Program-made: the position numbers and the translations under genes
Shown: positions 37,069-48,510 of the stretch, one piece after another
Numbering within the stretch: the stretch's first letter is position 1
Layout of the letters: each line of letters begins with the position of its first letter
The notes under the pieces: generated by a model
Databases searched by the model: none
What the model saw: only the letters and a program-made list of their open reading frames with translations
What the model was told of the DNA's origin: nothing
NCBI GenBank assembly: GCA_964006375.1
Contig: OZ023262.1
Location: forward strand, 87,127,154 to 87,191,153
Length of the DNA stretch: 64,000 bases
Origin: Tillus elongatus
Taxonomy: Eukaryota; Arthropoda; Insecta; Coleoptera; Cleridae
Direction: 5' to 3'

Positions 37069-39830
37069 GGGGAATGTGGGGCAAGTTGGACCCTCGGGGC
37101 AAAGCGGACTTCTCCCACCACGCATAAAAGAAAAATCCGCGCGCGACCACAGTTAGCAGGTCTTGAAACTCACGCCGAAACCGTATTGTTAGTATGCTTT
37201 CGACAGCAGCCGCGTCACAACCCTGCGCGTCCTTGAATGCCTAAGTTTTTCGTGATCTGTGATGCAATATTTAGTGTTTACAAAATAAGCGATAATAAGG
37301 TATGTTTTTGGAGTTTTTAAGTTGTTAATGCGTCTTTGAATTGTTGAATTTTTGCTAGAAGTTATCATCAGTAACTTTTTGGTAGACAGTTCCATTCTTT
37401 TTTTAACGGCTTTTTTGTTCTAAAATGGTCCTGCGGGGCAAAGCGGGTTTTTTCAGCGGGGCAAAGTGGTCAGTGGCCGCTTTGCCCCTATACCTCAAGA
37501 TTATTTGTTAAAATTTTTGTGTAGCTTACTATAGTGCTGTGAAACCAGCATTTAGACACTCAGCATGACGTTTTCAGCTACATATTATGTTTTAACAATC
37601 TTTTGTACCAATTTTTATATTACTTATACCAGTTTTAAACTGCATATTTTTGATTGTTTTAGTTTGAAAATGGTACGGAGCTATAAACGAAAATCAAACC
37701 AACAATCTTGGTCCGAAGAGGCTGTGGCAAGGGCTATAGATGACGTAAGAAACAAATCCATGCCTATTAAAAAAGCAGCTTTAACCCACCAGGTGCCTAG
37801 AACCACTTTAAGGCGCCATTTGAATAAGAACGACATGGAGCCAAACGATGCAGCAAAAAAAAAAGTTGGGACGATTCACCACAACTTTTATAGCCGAACA
37901 AGAAACGGAATTATCATATCCTAGAAATGGAAAGTCGACTTTTTGGACTTGGGACCACCGATCTGAGAAGGCTGGCGTTCGAGTATGCGGAGAGAAACAA
38001 TATTCCTAATACATTTAACAGAGAAAAAGGTTTAGCTGGGCGCGATTGGATTTATAATTTTTTAAAGAGGCGCAAAAATATTTCTTTGAGGTTGCCAGAA
38101 CCCACATCACAAGCAAGAGCTACAGCGTTCAACAAAGACAATGTTTCAAAATTTTTTGCGCTTCTAGGAGAAATGTTGGAAAAACACAGTTTCTCACCAA
38201 GTCGGATATTTAATTGTGATGAAGCAGGACTACTGACAGTACCAAACAAACCATCAAAAATATATTCTTTAAAAGGGAAGAAACAAGTTGGAGCACTGTC
38301 GTCAGCGGAGAGAGGGACCCTTTCTACATTGGAAGTTTGTTTTAATGCTGCGGGCTTTTATGTTCCCCCTTTAGTAATTTTTCCGAGAGTGCGAAGATCT
38401 CCTCTTCTTGAAAAAGGCTTGCCTCCAGATTCAATTGCTGCATATCATCAATCAGGATGGATGCAATCTGAAATATTTTCAGGTGTCTGGTTCAAACAAT
38501 TTTTAAAGTATGCTAAACCCACCAAAGAAGATCCGGTCCTATTGGTATTAGACGGGCATGCAACCCATACCAAAAATTTGGAATTTGTGGAAATGGCGCG
38601 AGCCAACAATGTGCATGTTATAGTTCTACCCCCACATACATCTCATCGACTGCAGCCGCTCGACGTGACTTTTATGCGACCTCTTATGACATATTACGAA
38701 CAGGAGGTAAAAAAGTGGCTGGTGAATAATGCAGGAAAACTGGTAACCATTTACGAAGTAGGTGATCTTTTTGGCAAGGCATTCCAAAGAGCTGCTACTA
38801 CAGAAACGGCTTTGAATGGGTTTAGAGCCACTGGAATCTATCCCTATAACCCGAACATATTTCCAGAATATTTATTCAAACCCTCGGAGACCACAGATAA
38901 ACCTGCACCTCAGAATGAAGAAACTCAACTTCAGAACGAAATGGCACAATCTCGGAACGAAGAGATAACATGTCACAACGAAGAAGTTGAGGCTGAGAGT
39001 ACACAAAAGCGTTCTGCATCACCTCAACCAGGTCCAAGCACTAGATCATCTCCACCATCTACTCCAGTTGAAACAGTAAAAAAAAGCATGGCAAAGATAA
39101 CTGCGAAAACCTGAAACAGCTTTATTTTTCTCCAGAGGATATTCTTCCACTTCCAAAGGCTGGACAACGTGAACAAAAGAGATCAGTGAAAAGAGGAAGA
39201 ACAATGATACTAACAGCAACTCCCAATTATGAAGAACTCAAATCTGCAAAAGTTGTTCAACCAAAGAAAGCTAACACCGTTAAAAAACAAATAGCCAAAC
39301 AACTACCAAAGAAGATAGTTACTGAAAATGACTCCTCATCTGAGAGTTCTGCTGATGTGGAATATACTGAATCGGGCAATTCAGACAGTGATATTGAATA
39401 TTATCCAAAAACATCTAGATTTAAGATAGAAAAAATAAACATTCGAGATCTGAATATAAACGAATTTATTTTGACGGAATTGGTTTCAGATAAACAAACC
39501 AAAAAACAATTTGTAGCTCAAATTATAAACATAGAAGAAAATTCTGCTCAGGCTAAAAAAATACAAGTGAAATTCCTACGACAGTATAGACAGAGTAAAA
39601 ATGTTTTTATATTTCCAGACGTAGACGATATTAGTGATATCTTTGAGTGTGAAGTAGTGGGAAGAGTTCATATTACAAATCTGAGGCATGGGAAAATGCA
39701 GATTATATGAATATGGGTTTTTATTTTGGTATTTAAAAAAGTATTAAAGCATTTGTGTTTGTGTTATGTTCTTTAATAGTTTATCATTTTAGAAATAAAG
39801 TTTATGTCGTACCGTTCTTTAAATATTATA

Positions 39831-39927
<97 letters not shown>

Positions 39928-40294
39928 TGTTCTTTAAATAATGTCTCATGTTTATTCCCCCTATTTGAGTTTCTACCGTTGACATGGAATTAAAACTTTA
40001 AATTAAATTATACATATGGTTTTTAAGTTATCACCAGTTTATCCTCCTTATGTCCACTTTGCCCCATACGTCGGTCCACTTTGCCCCACATATGGGGCAA
40101 AGTGGGCACTTTTGACATAAAAATAAAACCTGATATGAAATAGGTTTACAGTAACAGCAAAAATAAAAGGTAATTAAACTAGATAGATAAGGTGGGCCTT
40201 AATTAAAAGGTGCAACTTTTGGAGAAAAATGTTGAAAAAATGAAATATGATAATGTTTATAAGCTTAGGGGGGCCGCTCTGCCCCACATTCCCC
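37069..40294 (+). mobile_element. pogo-type DNA transposon, complete
   Basis: Perfect 15-bp termini: GGGGAATGTGGGGCA at 37069 and TGCCCCACATTCCCC ending at 40294. TA duplications flank it at 37067-37068 and 40295-40296. Both ends carry clusters of a GGGGCAAAGYGG-like motif: 37078, 37096, 37435, 37458 and inverted 37477 on the left; inverted 40054, 40076, 40274 and forward 40094 on the right. It encodes one transposase, now frameshifted. A (TA)n of about 90 bp is at 39834-39923 in the 3' untranslated part. The insertion lies about 600 bp upstream of a receptor exon, so probably in its intron. Confidence 0.92.
37670..39710 (+). pseudogene. pogo-type transposase (psq HTH, DDE_1, acidic C-term)
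   Basis: ATG at 37670, preceded by an acceptor-like TTGATTGTTTTAG. The N-terminal psq-type HTH reads SWSEEAVARAIDDV...PRTTLRRHL. Frame changes near the A run at 37860 and near 37920 lead into the open frame 37927-39114. That frame has LFGLGTTDLRRLAFEYAERN, the CENP-B-like GLAGRDWIYNFLKRRK, IFNCDEAGL (first D), LLVLDGHATH (second D) and PPHTSHRLQPLDVTFMRPL (third D, 36 residues after the second). A third shift in the A run at about 39080 leads to SPEDILPLPKAG...ILTATPNYEE and an acidic, Ser-rich tail ending at 39710. The shifts near 37860 and 39080 fall at homopolymers and the third near 37920 does not, so an older intact gene or sequencing indels are both possible. Confidence 0.9.
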
Positions 40295-40296
40295 TA

Positions 40297-40911
40297 ACAA
40301 GTTTCATGAAAATATGAAAAGTCTCAACAATATTTACAAACACCTCTATATATATAAACTTATGTGAACTAAATTCCTAACACTAAGTTAATATACTTAA
40401 TCGGCATTCTTCTATAGGGCAAAATAAATGATCATTAATGTTATTGCGGGTATTTGCAATTCCTAACGAACTATGTATTGTATATATAAACACTTGAATG
40501 TGATGTTGCTAAATCTATGTCAGATAATGAAAATGGTGATCTAACCTACTTATAAAATTACACTTTGTAATCTTTTCCTAATGTAAAGAATAATGAAAAG
40601 GAACAGAGTTTTTTGGGAAATTTTGATAAACTTATTTTTCACACAAAATTTTATTTCTTAATGAGTAAGTATAATAAATTATCTATCGCATCGCTGAATT
40701 TGGATACAATTTGACAGCATTTTAAGAAACAAAACGGTTTTTTTTCATTTCCTGAACAATTAACTTTTGTGATGTTAGTGCCTTTTAATTATAACCGCTT
40801 CAATAAATTGGTGAATTTATAGTTACCTAAAAGTTTATGTCTAAAACAATTATGTACTTATAAAAATTAAGGCTTGAATAGGTACTGATTAATGTTTTGT
40901 TTTTGTTGCAG
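40297..40911 (+). other. Intron sequence upstream of the receptor exon
   Basis: AT-rich, with no repeat recognised. It ends in a polypyrimidine tract and acceptor TTTTTGTTGCAG at 40900-40911. Confidence 0.7.
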
Positions 40912-41671
40912 GTTTTTGGCAATCTGGTGGCCGTTGAAGTGTCAGATTACAAAAAAGCGATGCAAAGGGATGATACTTTGCATATGGTTTATTGCTGCAA
41001 CAATGACATTGCCATGGCTGTATATCTTCGACCTGGTAACAATATATACTGAAGCACCGGATGTAGAGTTATGTGTGGAACTATGGCCAGATAATCTTAA
41101 CGGAAGCTTGTATTTTTTGCTTGGCAACCTACTATTGTGCTATATTTTCCCCATGATCCTGATCACGATGTGTTATGTACTAATTTATATCAAAGTTTGG
41201 AAAAGGAACATACCTACAGACACAAAGGATGCTCAAATGGAAAAAATGCAGCAAAAGTCCAAAGTCAAAGTTGTTAAAATGTTGGTCGTTGTCGTCATAT
41301 TGTTCGTGTTATCGTGGTTGCCACTATACATTATCTTTGCTAGGATTAAATTTGGAGGGGAGATCAAACCCTGGGAAGAAGAAGTATTGCCTATTGTCAC
41401 ACCCATAGCACAGTGGTTAGGCGCTTCAAATTCATGCATCAATCCTGTATTGTATGCTTTTTTCAATAAGAAATTTAGAAAAGGCTTCGTTAATCTAATT
41501 AAAAGTAGAAAATGTTGCGGTCGCCTGCGCTATTACGAGACGGTAGCCATGATGTCGTCTTCAACCAGCATGAGGAAATCCTCCCATTTTTACAATAACA
41601 ACTCAACAAGAAAGATACCTCCAATTCCAGATAACGCTGTTGCTTACATTTACAACAACACTGGAGTCTAA
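40912..41671 (+). CDS. SIFaR: SIFamide-receptor-like GPCR, last coding exon
   Basis: Class A peptide GPCR, plasma membrane. The exon starts after the acceptor TTTTTGTTGCAG. The first base completes an Arg codon (phase 2), which gives (DR)[19 protein letters not shown], the DRY-like motif at the end of TM3. Then TM4 ([20 protein letters not shown]), extracellular loop 2 with a Cys and one N-glycosylation site (NGS), and TM5 ([19 protein letters not shown]). Loop 3 has [12 protein letters not shown]6 is [19 protein letters not shown], and TM7 ends in [21 protein letters not shown] Cys pair (RKCCGRL), a possible palmitoylation site, and a Ser-rich tail follow, with the stop at 41669. TM1-3 lie on exons outside this window. 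In known insect SIFamide receptors I recall the same [10 protein letters not shown] and [11 protein letters not shown] stretches; a related NPFF-type receptor is the alternative. Confidence 0.85.
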
Positions 41672-43010
41672 GTCCATGAAATGGATGCCACATGTGGCTT
41701 TGGTTTAAATTTGTCGACAAATAAATTTGTCTTGTCTTTGGCCTCGGAGTTAAATCTGAGTATTTTTGTGTCGTTGAATGCTGGAAATAAGCAGCTAATT
41801 TAAAATTAAGAAGTAGCTTTGAAAAGTGTTTATTGGTAACTGTGAATAATAATGTAAGGAGAAATTGTTTCAACGAAAAACACGATTGCGCACATAAATG
41901 CACAATATTTTGTCATAAATTGTAAGAAGCAGAATAATGGCAGAAATGTTGATTTGGAGAAATCGTATTTTCTTAAGGAATCAATTTAAAGCTTATGGTA
42001 ACTATGAGCTTTAAGATATTTAGAGAAAAACATGTAGTATGTTTTATACTACTTAACACTAGAATTATAAACACAGAAATCTATTTATTATGTAGTAAAA
42101 TAGTTTTTAATAAGCATCACCTACAGCGTGTCTTATCCAATAACATTATTTCAAGGGAACCCTTTCAAAAATCTACGCTTAAATATAGTTTATTATCTCT
42201 AGTAACATCTATTTTTCCAATAATATAACGAAGATTACATACAAGTTTGTTTGGTACCATTTTAAGTTAGTTTTGGTGTTTAGGATAACAAAATAATAAT
42301 TGTTTAAGCATTAGGATATTTGATGTAAAATTATCAGCAAGTTAATGTTATAGACGTAAGAAAGAAATTGTACATAATTGATGATTATCACTGCTGCCGA
42401 ACTATAAAATGTTTAAATACTATTATAAGTATAGACTTGCTCGTCTCAGCATGATTTTTCAATTCTCTTGAAAAACTTTTACAGTAAAGTTATTTGACCC
42501 AATATAAGAAACGCTTATAAGATATAGTATAATACTGCCCTGTTAGAACAATATCATTTAATACTGCGTATTAAAAGTACAATAAAAATAGATATAATGG
42601 GGTAACTCTTCATTGTACACCTAGAGTAAGTGGACAACTATTTAAGTGTAATATAAGCTAACTCAGTGTACCTTAAGTGTTATAAAGATTGTGAAATATC
42701 TGTTGTTGATTCTAGCTACGTAAGATTTCAATTGTAGGATTATGAAGAGTTAATAACAATAACGTGTTTTGACAATCTCACGAAAACTGTTGTCCTCACA
42801 ATATTTTACTAAAAATTCATGAGCCCATTGGTAATTTATTGTATACGCAACATTTTTGTCAGATTGACAATAAATATATAATCAATAAATGTAGATATAT
42901 GAAACGTTATATAAGATATATAACTAATATATTTTAAAAAGAAACATAATTGGACAAAAAAATATAAACGTGCAAAACCAGAAATATTATATAAAGTATT
43001 GATTAATTTA
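41672..43010 (+). other. Presumed 3' UTR and downstream DNA of the receptor gene
   Basis: No repeat or open frame is supported. AATAAA signals occur at about 41720 (ACAAATAAATTT) and in a cluster at about 42868-42890 (ACAATAAATATATAATCAATAAATG). The latter would give a 3' UTR of about 1.2 kb. Which is used cannot be decided from sequence. Confidence 0.4.
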
Positions 43011-44454
43011 ATTGGGATTTATTTTCGTTCTTTGCATACTGTATGCGTCCATGCCACCGCGAGTGATTCCAGAACGTACATATTGCTTAGTAGTTTCATA
43101 TTCAGAAACTACCTAAGAAGTTAGGATAGGGAAAGTAAACGTAAATTTTGAGAGGTTGGTACAGAGACTCCTGAAGCCACTATACATATAGATGTAGTAA
43201 AATAATACGACTATAACAAAAGAATCTTATTTTTACTATAAACCATGTCTTAGGTCAAAAAGACAAAAGTTTAGCGTTAGAAGCATGGTCGGAGGATCTA
43301 TTTTTAAAAAGCAATATTATTTTTGCAATACTTACAATATACTACTTAAAAATGTTTATTAAAATCTATGATTTTCATTATATTAATAAGATACATTAAA
43401 TGGTAAGTACCATTTGATAAGTCTCTAAACTGAGACAATACTTGACGTCGAATACTAAAAGATAAATAACGTTTCAGCCACGTGTCAGGGTAGTATTTCC
43501 TAACTATGTGTAACTTATTTTCTCTACGTGATAAGTAGGTATACTAGTTTTACAAGATATAATCACATATACATATATTAAAAGTATCCAAAGCAAATCT
43601 GAGTAAAGTCTCAAGTCTGCAGTAAGCGATACAGACAAATCATCGAATAATATTTTGATAATCACTCCCCACTTATCAAAAAATTGTTAAAGTTAGTCTC
43701 TGATTAATAAATAATAAACCTGCTTACAGCAGTGAGAATGGTCAGTAATAGGATTATCGAAATCCTGTTTAACGTAGTGAGGAATGTTTAAGCGTACGCC
43801 TACAATTTTTGCCAACATTAGCAATGTTGCTGCTGGACTGACATCATAAACTTGTTGATCCAGCATAATTTGTTGGTTTCCTAATGAAAACATGTACAGC
43901 CACTTTTGCAAGTAAATAATAAGTTTGTATAATAACAAATACCACGATTGTTATATACCTCCAAGAAATCGAGCTCAGGGCGTTCCACTGATGTTAAATA
44001 ACATGTTATTTTTTTATTCTTATTTCAGCTAGAACCTAACGGTGCAATACATAGACACCAGTATATACGGGTGCCCATCAAAAACTATTCAAGCGTGTTT
44101 TTGTGCATTTAAAATTATCTCTTTAAAGAACTCTTGGGCAGGTCGTTTTTGGTTTTAAGGTATAACTATTTTTTTGCGAATGTCAAAGCTGATACTTCAT
44201 CTCCCAAAACTGGATAGCCACCCTCTTCAAATTTTTAAAGAGAAAGTGGAGACGAGTGACACAACGCTTGAAAGGCTACCCAATTGTCTATTCGATCGTG
44301 TCCTCAGCTGTGAAAATCTTTGAAACTCTTGCAAAGATATTTTTTAATAAGTGTTGAAAAGTATGACCCAAAAATTTAATTACCTTGGGGAAGCAAAAAG
44401 GTTTTATTGGATAAAAGCTCTGGTTCAGCTAGTATCTAAAACAATACTTGAGAA
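43011..44454. other. Unannotated stretch
   Basis: No gene recognised. A possible Tc1/mariner terminus (TATACGGGTGCCCATCAAAAAC) is at about 44065-44087, which could be the outer end of the transposase relic that follows. Confidence 0.4.
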
Positions 44455-45330
44455 AATGTTAAAAACGACCTTCACCAGTCTTCATGCAAAAATACCATTT
44501 TTGTTCAACTCGATTTCTCATGTTCTGAAGTATTTCGTGTATTATAAGACAACATTCGGCAACGATGCGCTGACGCAAATCCTGCAGATTGGTAGGCTTA
44601 GTTGTATTGGTTTTGTTTTTTAGATGTTTCCATAACAATAACTCCACTGGCGTTAAGTCCGGTGAGCTCGGGGGACATTCTATTGACCCACGTTTTCCGC
44701 TCAGACTGTTTGGAAATATTTCATTTCATCGTATACCATGGACTTTTTATCATAGCTTTCGTTTGTATGATATCTGTTAGAGAGAAGTCAATGTTACTTT
44801 GCAGTAATTCTAAATACAATTCAGTGGTAAAGTTTCCTGGTAAGAAGAAAGGATCGACGAGATGGTTACCTAAAATGCAATCCCAATGATTCAGTTTCTG
44901 TGAGTGTTGCGTCTGTACTTCGCGGAATATTCTTGGACTTAAATCTAAATAGTAGCGGAAGTTTTGGCCATTTACATTATCACTAAAGAAAATGAAGCAT
45001 TCAGCAGATATTGCTCAAAAACTCTTATTATCTATAGCACGATGCGTGGCTATTTTGCAAAATTGTAGACCGTGATCAATATCCTCCTCGTTTAGTTCTT
45101 GTAATGGCTTTATTTTGAATGTATGGAATTTATATTCTATAAAAATTACTTGTATCCTTTTGCAACACATACCAGGAACATTCTAGTGCTTAATATGGAT
45201 CTATCATGACGTGTCCCAAAACTGCTACTTCTACAGCTTCACTCCCCACAGGCAGTGCTGAGCGCGACGTTTTTTATTTGCAACAGGATCAGTATTTCTA
45301 AACTTTTCTACTAGGTCTCAAACGTGCTTC
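44455..45330 (-). pseudogene. DD41D-type mariner transposase relic
   Basis: On the minus strand, across frames: FRNTDPVANKKRR and VAVLGHV (about 45310-45220); FIEYKFHTFKIKPLQELNEEDIDHGLQF (about 45160-45080); ECFIFFSDNVNGQNFRYYLDLSPRIFREVQTQ (first D, about 45010-44920). Then GNHLVDPFFLPGNFTTELYLELLQ (about 44880-44800), SPELTPVELLLWKHLK (about 44670-44620) and ECCLIIHEILQNMRNRVEQKWYFC to about 44480. The HDGAPxH block is deleted or unreadable, and the third Asp reads Glu (PVE). Closely related in order and wording to the element at 22.8 kb. Confidence 0.85.
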
Positions 45331-45496
45331 CAAATAGACACCTTTTGAAGATGTTGCTTATCAAATAACCGGTTTGTTCTATTCGCGCACTGATCATTTT
45401 CTAAAAAAATAATCGTTTTTTCACATTCCTAAATTGAATAAACCATGAGTGAAGATTGGAACCTGTGATGAGCACTGTTCCTGTTGAGATATGTTC

Positions 45497-45735
45497 CTGA
45501 AAAATTAACATCAACCGCGGTTGTGGTATTGTGTTTGAGCAAGTTGAATGTCTGCACGTTCCGCTCTTCGGAGGAGGCATAAAGCCGTCTGTACCGTGTA
45601 CCATGCGATGTTGGACACGTTAGAGATCCCTACACGTTTTATAGAAAGGCAGGGGTTTGGCAAAATTTCTAGGATAGTGAGGTGAAACTGCTCCCTGGAG
45701 TCGGTGATTGGCCCAAGTCGCCATAAGTACAAGTT
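45497..45735 (+). mobile_element. SINE family A body, headless, nested in Penelope pseudo-LTR
   Basis: Begins ATTAACATCAACCGCGGTTG and then follows the SINE A body (TTTGAGCAAGTTGAATGTCTGC, TAGAGATCCCTACACG, GGTGAAACTGCTCCCTGGAG, ATTGGCCCAAGTCGCC). The tRNA-like head is missing and the CA-rich tail is truncated. The start matches the copy at 62.6 kb, which suggests a headless subfamily or a shared 5' replacement. The 73-codon minus frame here is incidental. Confidence 0.75.
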
Positions 45736-45767
45736 GGAGACCCTAATTCATTATAACTCAGTTTTCA

Positions 45768-45817
45768 GATCCCACGGTCGTTTCGCTAATAAAGTTAGCG
45801 TCATCAGCGAGATGAAT
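45768..45817 (-). ncRNA. Hammerhead-ribozyme-like motif
   Basis: The minus strand reads CTGATGA, C, GCTAAC-TTT-ATTAGC (stem II, one mismatch at the loop), GAAA, CGACCGT (stem III changed from CGATCGT) and GGGATC. CUGAUGA and GAAA are both intact. The strand before CTGATGA (ATCTCG) no longer matches AGG well. Probably a formerly active copy. Confidence 0.55.
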
Positions 45818-46654
45818 AAATCAAGTGCAAAAGACTAGGACTACTATTTATATGTTAGTTGACAAGCAGTTGCGAACAGCGTCCTCTAGGGAGGCATACA
45901 GATAGACCCCTACTGTTGAGTCTTAAATACCTGTAATTAAAACTCCATACCTGCCTTTGTTCCACCGTGCGTCGCTATCAAGTAATCCTAACATAAAGGA
46001 CACGCCGGTTAATAAAATAACAGTTCGAACAATGGACTACATAGAACCGGACATACTCTATTCATCGAAGCAGTTTTGTTTAAATTTCTAACCATATATG
46101 TGCTTTCGTAAGCATCGAGCAGACTCGGCTGCCCGGCATTTTTGATTAACTTGAGATTTTCTTTATCTACATGATGATTATTATCCCAAATATTCTGAGC
46201 AATACATGATCCGTCAATGGTGCCATATCTCAGTTGCGCTAAATGTTCTTTAAAACTAGTAACAATAGTTCTTTTTGTTTGCCCAACATATTTAAGTTCA
46301 CAATCCTTACAACCTAGTTCATAGATTCCCGACACTTCTGTCATTTAATCTTTATCCTTTGGGTAACCAAGCAACTTTTTCAATGTAATATTTGTAGGAA
46401 ATATTAGGTGCTAACTGGCTTTCTTAAAATGCTATTAGAACCACGGTTTTGTCTGGTTTATATTTTCTGAATGTCGTAGATTCCGCTAGCATTTTCTTTG
46501 TTTTATGTTTATTGACTAGTTTCTCCACTAGGCAGACAGAATAAACATTATACTTAGCTACATTTTTAGTATATTCAAGTTATCTGTTGTATCTTTCTTT
46601 ATTTAAGGGAAGAACATGCTAGCGGAATATATGACTTTCAGAAAAGATAAACCA

Positions 46655-46790
46655 GGCAAAACCGTTGTTCCTAGAGGACGCTGTTCGCAACTGCTTGGCG
46701 ACTAACATATAAATAGTAGTTCCAGTCTTTTTTATCTAGATTATTCATCTTCCTGATGGCGCTAACTTGTGTGTGAAAAAGTAAAACTAT
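46655..46790 (+). repeat. Inverted Penelope pseudo-LTR fragment
   Basis: TTCCTAGAGGACGCTGTTCGCAACTGCTTGG...TAACATATAAATAGTAG is the complement of 45840-45900. It is followed by TTCATCTTCCTGATGGCGCTAACTTG, a decayed hammerhead-like core with CTGATGG and GTGAAAA. So this locus, like the 25-26 kb locus, has opposed 3' ends. Confidence 0.65.
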
Positions 46791-46799
46791 AAAATGGAG

Positions 46800-48295
46800 C
46801 ACTGAACCAAGTCAATTTCCCTGTTGAACACTTACTGAATTCAATTTTTTGCTCTCTAATTGGCATTATTTGAACTTTTCAATTAGAAATACAAATAAAA
46901 TATTCTCATATCAGAATTTACCAGCTAGAAGTAATCGCAATAATTTAAAACATATCGAGAACAAACAATTTGGCCGAATAATGAAATTGGCGAAAACAAA
47001 TTGGATTTTGAATTTTCTCCGCAACATGTTTAAGGATTTACAAAGCTGAATACACGATTGAATAGAGAGTTAATAAGCCTTTCTAACAATGTGTGACTTG
47101 ACCACACTTGCTATTTAAAATTTTAAGGGAGATAGCTACTTCATTTGAGGAGATAAAACAGCAGCTTTGGCATTATCACGAAAATGCGTCGCCCTCACAA
47201 ATCGACCTGTCTAAAGGTTTTTTCAAAGAGATACATTTATATACTCAAAATCATGCTTATATAGCTTTTGATGGGCAATCCTGTGTGAATGGACAACAGC
47301 AATAATATTTTAAAACTATTTTTAATGATACATGTTTTAAATAAAAATTGATGCACATGTTTTATGTCATTTCTCTGTTACCTTCAATTTTTCTACTTAT
47401 TGTCGTCTCACTAGTGTGATAACATACTTTGTCGTTTCAAATAGTTCTCTATATTTTTATTTTGTTTTTGAAATTGACCATTTATTCCACATAAAAGTCA
47501 TTTTACTTTATTGGGCTTGGATGGTAACAATTTCAAGAAAAATCACTTTCCAAATTTGTGGTGCCTGTGTAATAAGAAATAAATCACTACATCATAAAAG
47601 AAAATGAATCAGACGCATGAAAAAATGCTCGAAATATCTTGAATTGTTTTTAAAACACTAGTCGTTTAAAAAAAGTTTTTCCAATATTTGCAAATATTTC
47701 TTACCTCATGCTACATATAGGCTTGGAGACTACTTCTTTGTCTTCACTGTTATGTTTGGTTTCAGTAAGTGAAGGACGTAGCCAGCGCGTAAGTTAACTG
47801 GAGCAAGCGGCCCTTCTGAGTTCTGGATGTTCTAGGATGTTCGTCAACGTTTCCTGGTTTAGTAGAAAAGCAACATTTCGTTTAGGAACTTCAATTTTAA
47901 TTCACAAATACCCTACAACATTCCAATCGCTTATCGAAATTTTCTTCTTTAAGTTCTTGTACTAAATGTATTTTGCCGGAGAAAAATATTTTCTAGAAAT
48001 TCTGTAGGTTGATCTTTCAGAAATATCATAGTCTCAGGCGAAGTCGTTACAAAATATTTTACGATTTTCTTCTACGGCTATAAATAGGGCTAATCATCTT
48101 TTCCTGAAACGCCTTCTGGTGAACCTTTTATTATACTCGTGGTTTGTGATTGAGGTTCCAATTTTTTTTATTTCCTTAGATACACATGGCTACAAAACTT
48201 GCGCTAGGTTGCGATAAAGTGTATAAAATAACGTGACAGATAATTTCTTTGTTTCATTCCAGTTTCTTTATTTACCCATCGCTGAAACATGGGTT
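46800..48295. other. Unannotated AT-rich stretch
   Basis: 1.5 kb with no gene or repeat recognised. The open frames of 60-66 codons have no known motif. Confidence 0.5.
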
Positions 48296-48345
48296 CTTTC
48301 ATAAGTACACTTGGAGAACCCAAATCACCACAGCACTATTTCAAA

Positions 48346-48392
48346 GACCTGACGATCGTTTCACTAAACAAGTTAGCGTCATGGGAAGATGG
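48346..48392 (-). ncRNA. Hammerhead-like motif, left half of palindrome
   Basis: Minus strand: CATGACGCTAACTTGTTTAGTGAAACGATCGTCAGG in pieces. GAAA, palindromic CGATCGT, H17 = C and AGG are present, but CUGAUGA is reduced to CCATGA, so this half is predicted inactive. Confidence 0.5.
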
Positions 48393-48405
48393 AAAATTCA
48401 GAATT

Positions 48406-48457
48406 TTTCATCCTCTGATGACGCTAACTTGGTTAGTTAAATGATCGTCAGGTCTAT
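48406..48457 (+). ncRNA. Hammerhead-like motif, right half of palindrome
   Basis: Plus strand: ATCCT, CTGATGA, C, GCTAAC-TTG-GTTAGT (stem II, with one G-U pair), TAAA in place of GAAA, TGATCGT, C and AGG. The CCT/AGG stem I base is kept. The G12-to-T change would impair catalysis. Confidence 0.5.
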
Positions 48458-48510
48458 GAAATATGTGTTGTAGTGATTTGGGTTCTTCAAGTGTACTCAT
48501 CAGTGCTCAT

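Larger units (their letters stand above)
45440..46420 (-). pseudogene. Penelope-like element 3' end with nested SINE
   Basis: The minus strand at 46344-46009 encodes SGIYELGCKDC, YVGQTKRTIV, EHLAQL, CIAQNIWDNNHH and LLDAYESTY...LNKTASMN: the GIY-YIG C-terminus, very similar to that at 25.6 kb. The pseudo-LTR follows to about 45440 (GAAGATTGGAACCTGTGATGAGC), interrupted at about 45497-45735 by a SINE. RT is lost. A short inverted 3' end occurs at 46655-46790. Confidence 0.85.
48296..48510. repeat. Palindromic pair of Penelope pseudo-LTR ends, no coding part
   Basis: Left half (minus sense) 48300-48392 and right half (plus sense) 48406-48510 mirror each other around 48399. The order outward is hammerhead-like core, GACCT, TTTCAAA/ATGAAATA, GTGATTTGGGTT and AAGTGTACT. 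No nuclease or RT remains. The centre is only about 13 bp, making an almost perfect cruciform-capable unit of about 210 bp. Confidence 0.7.
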
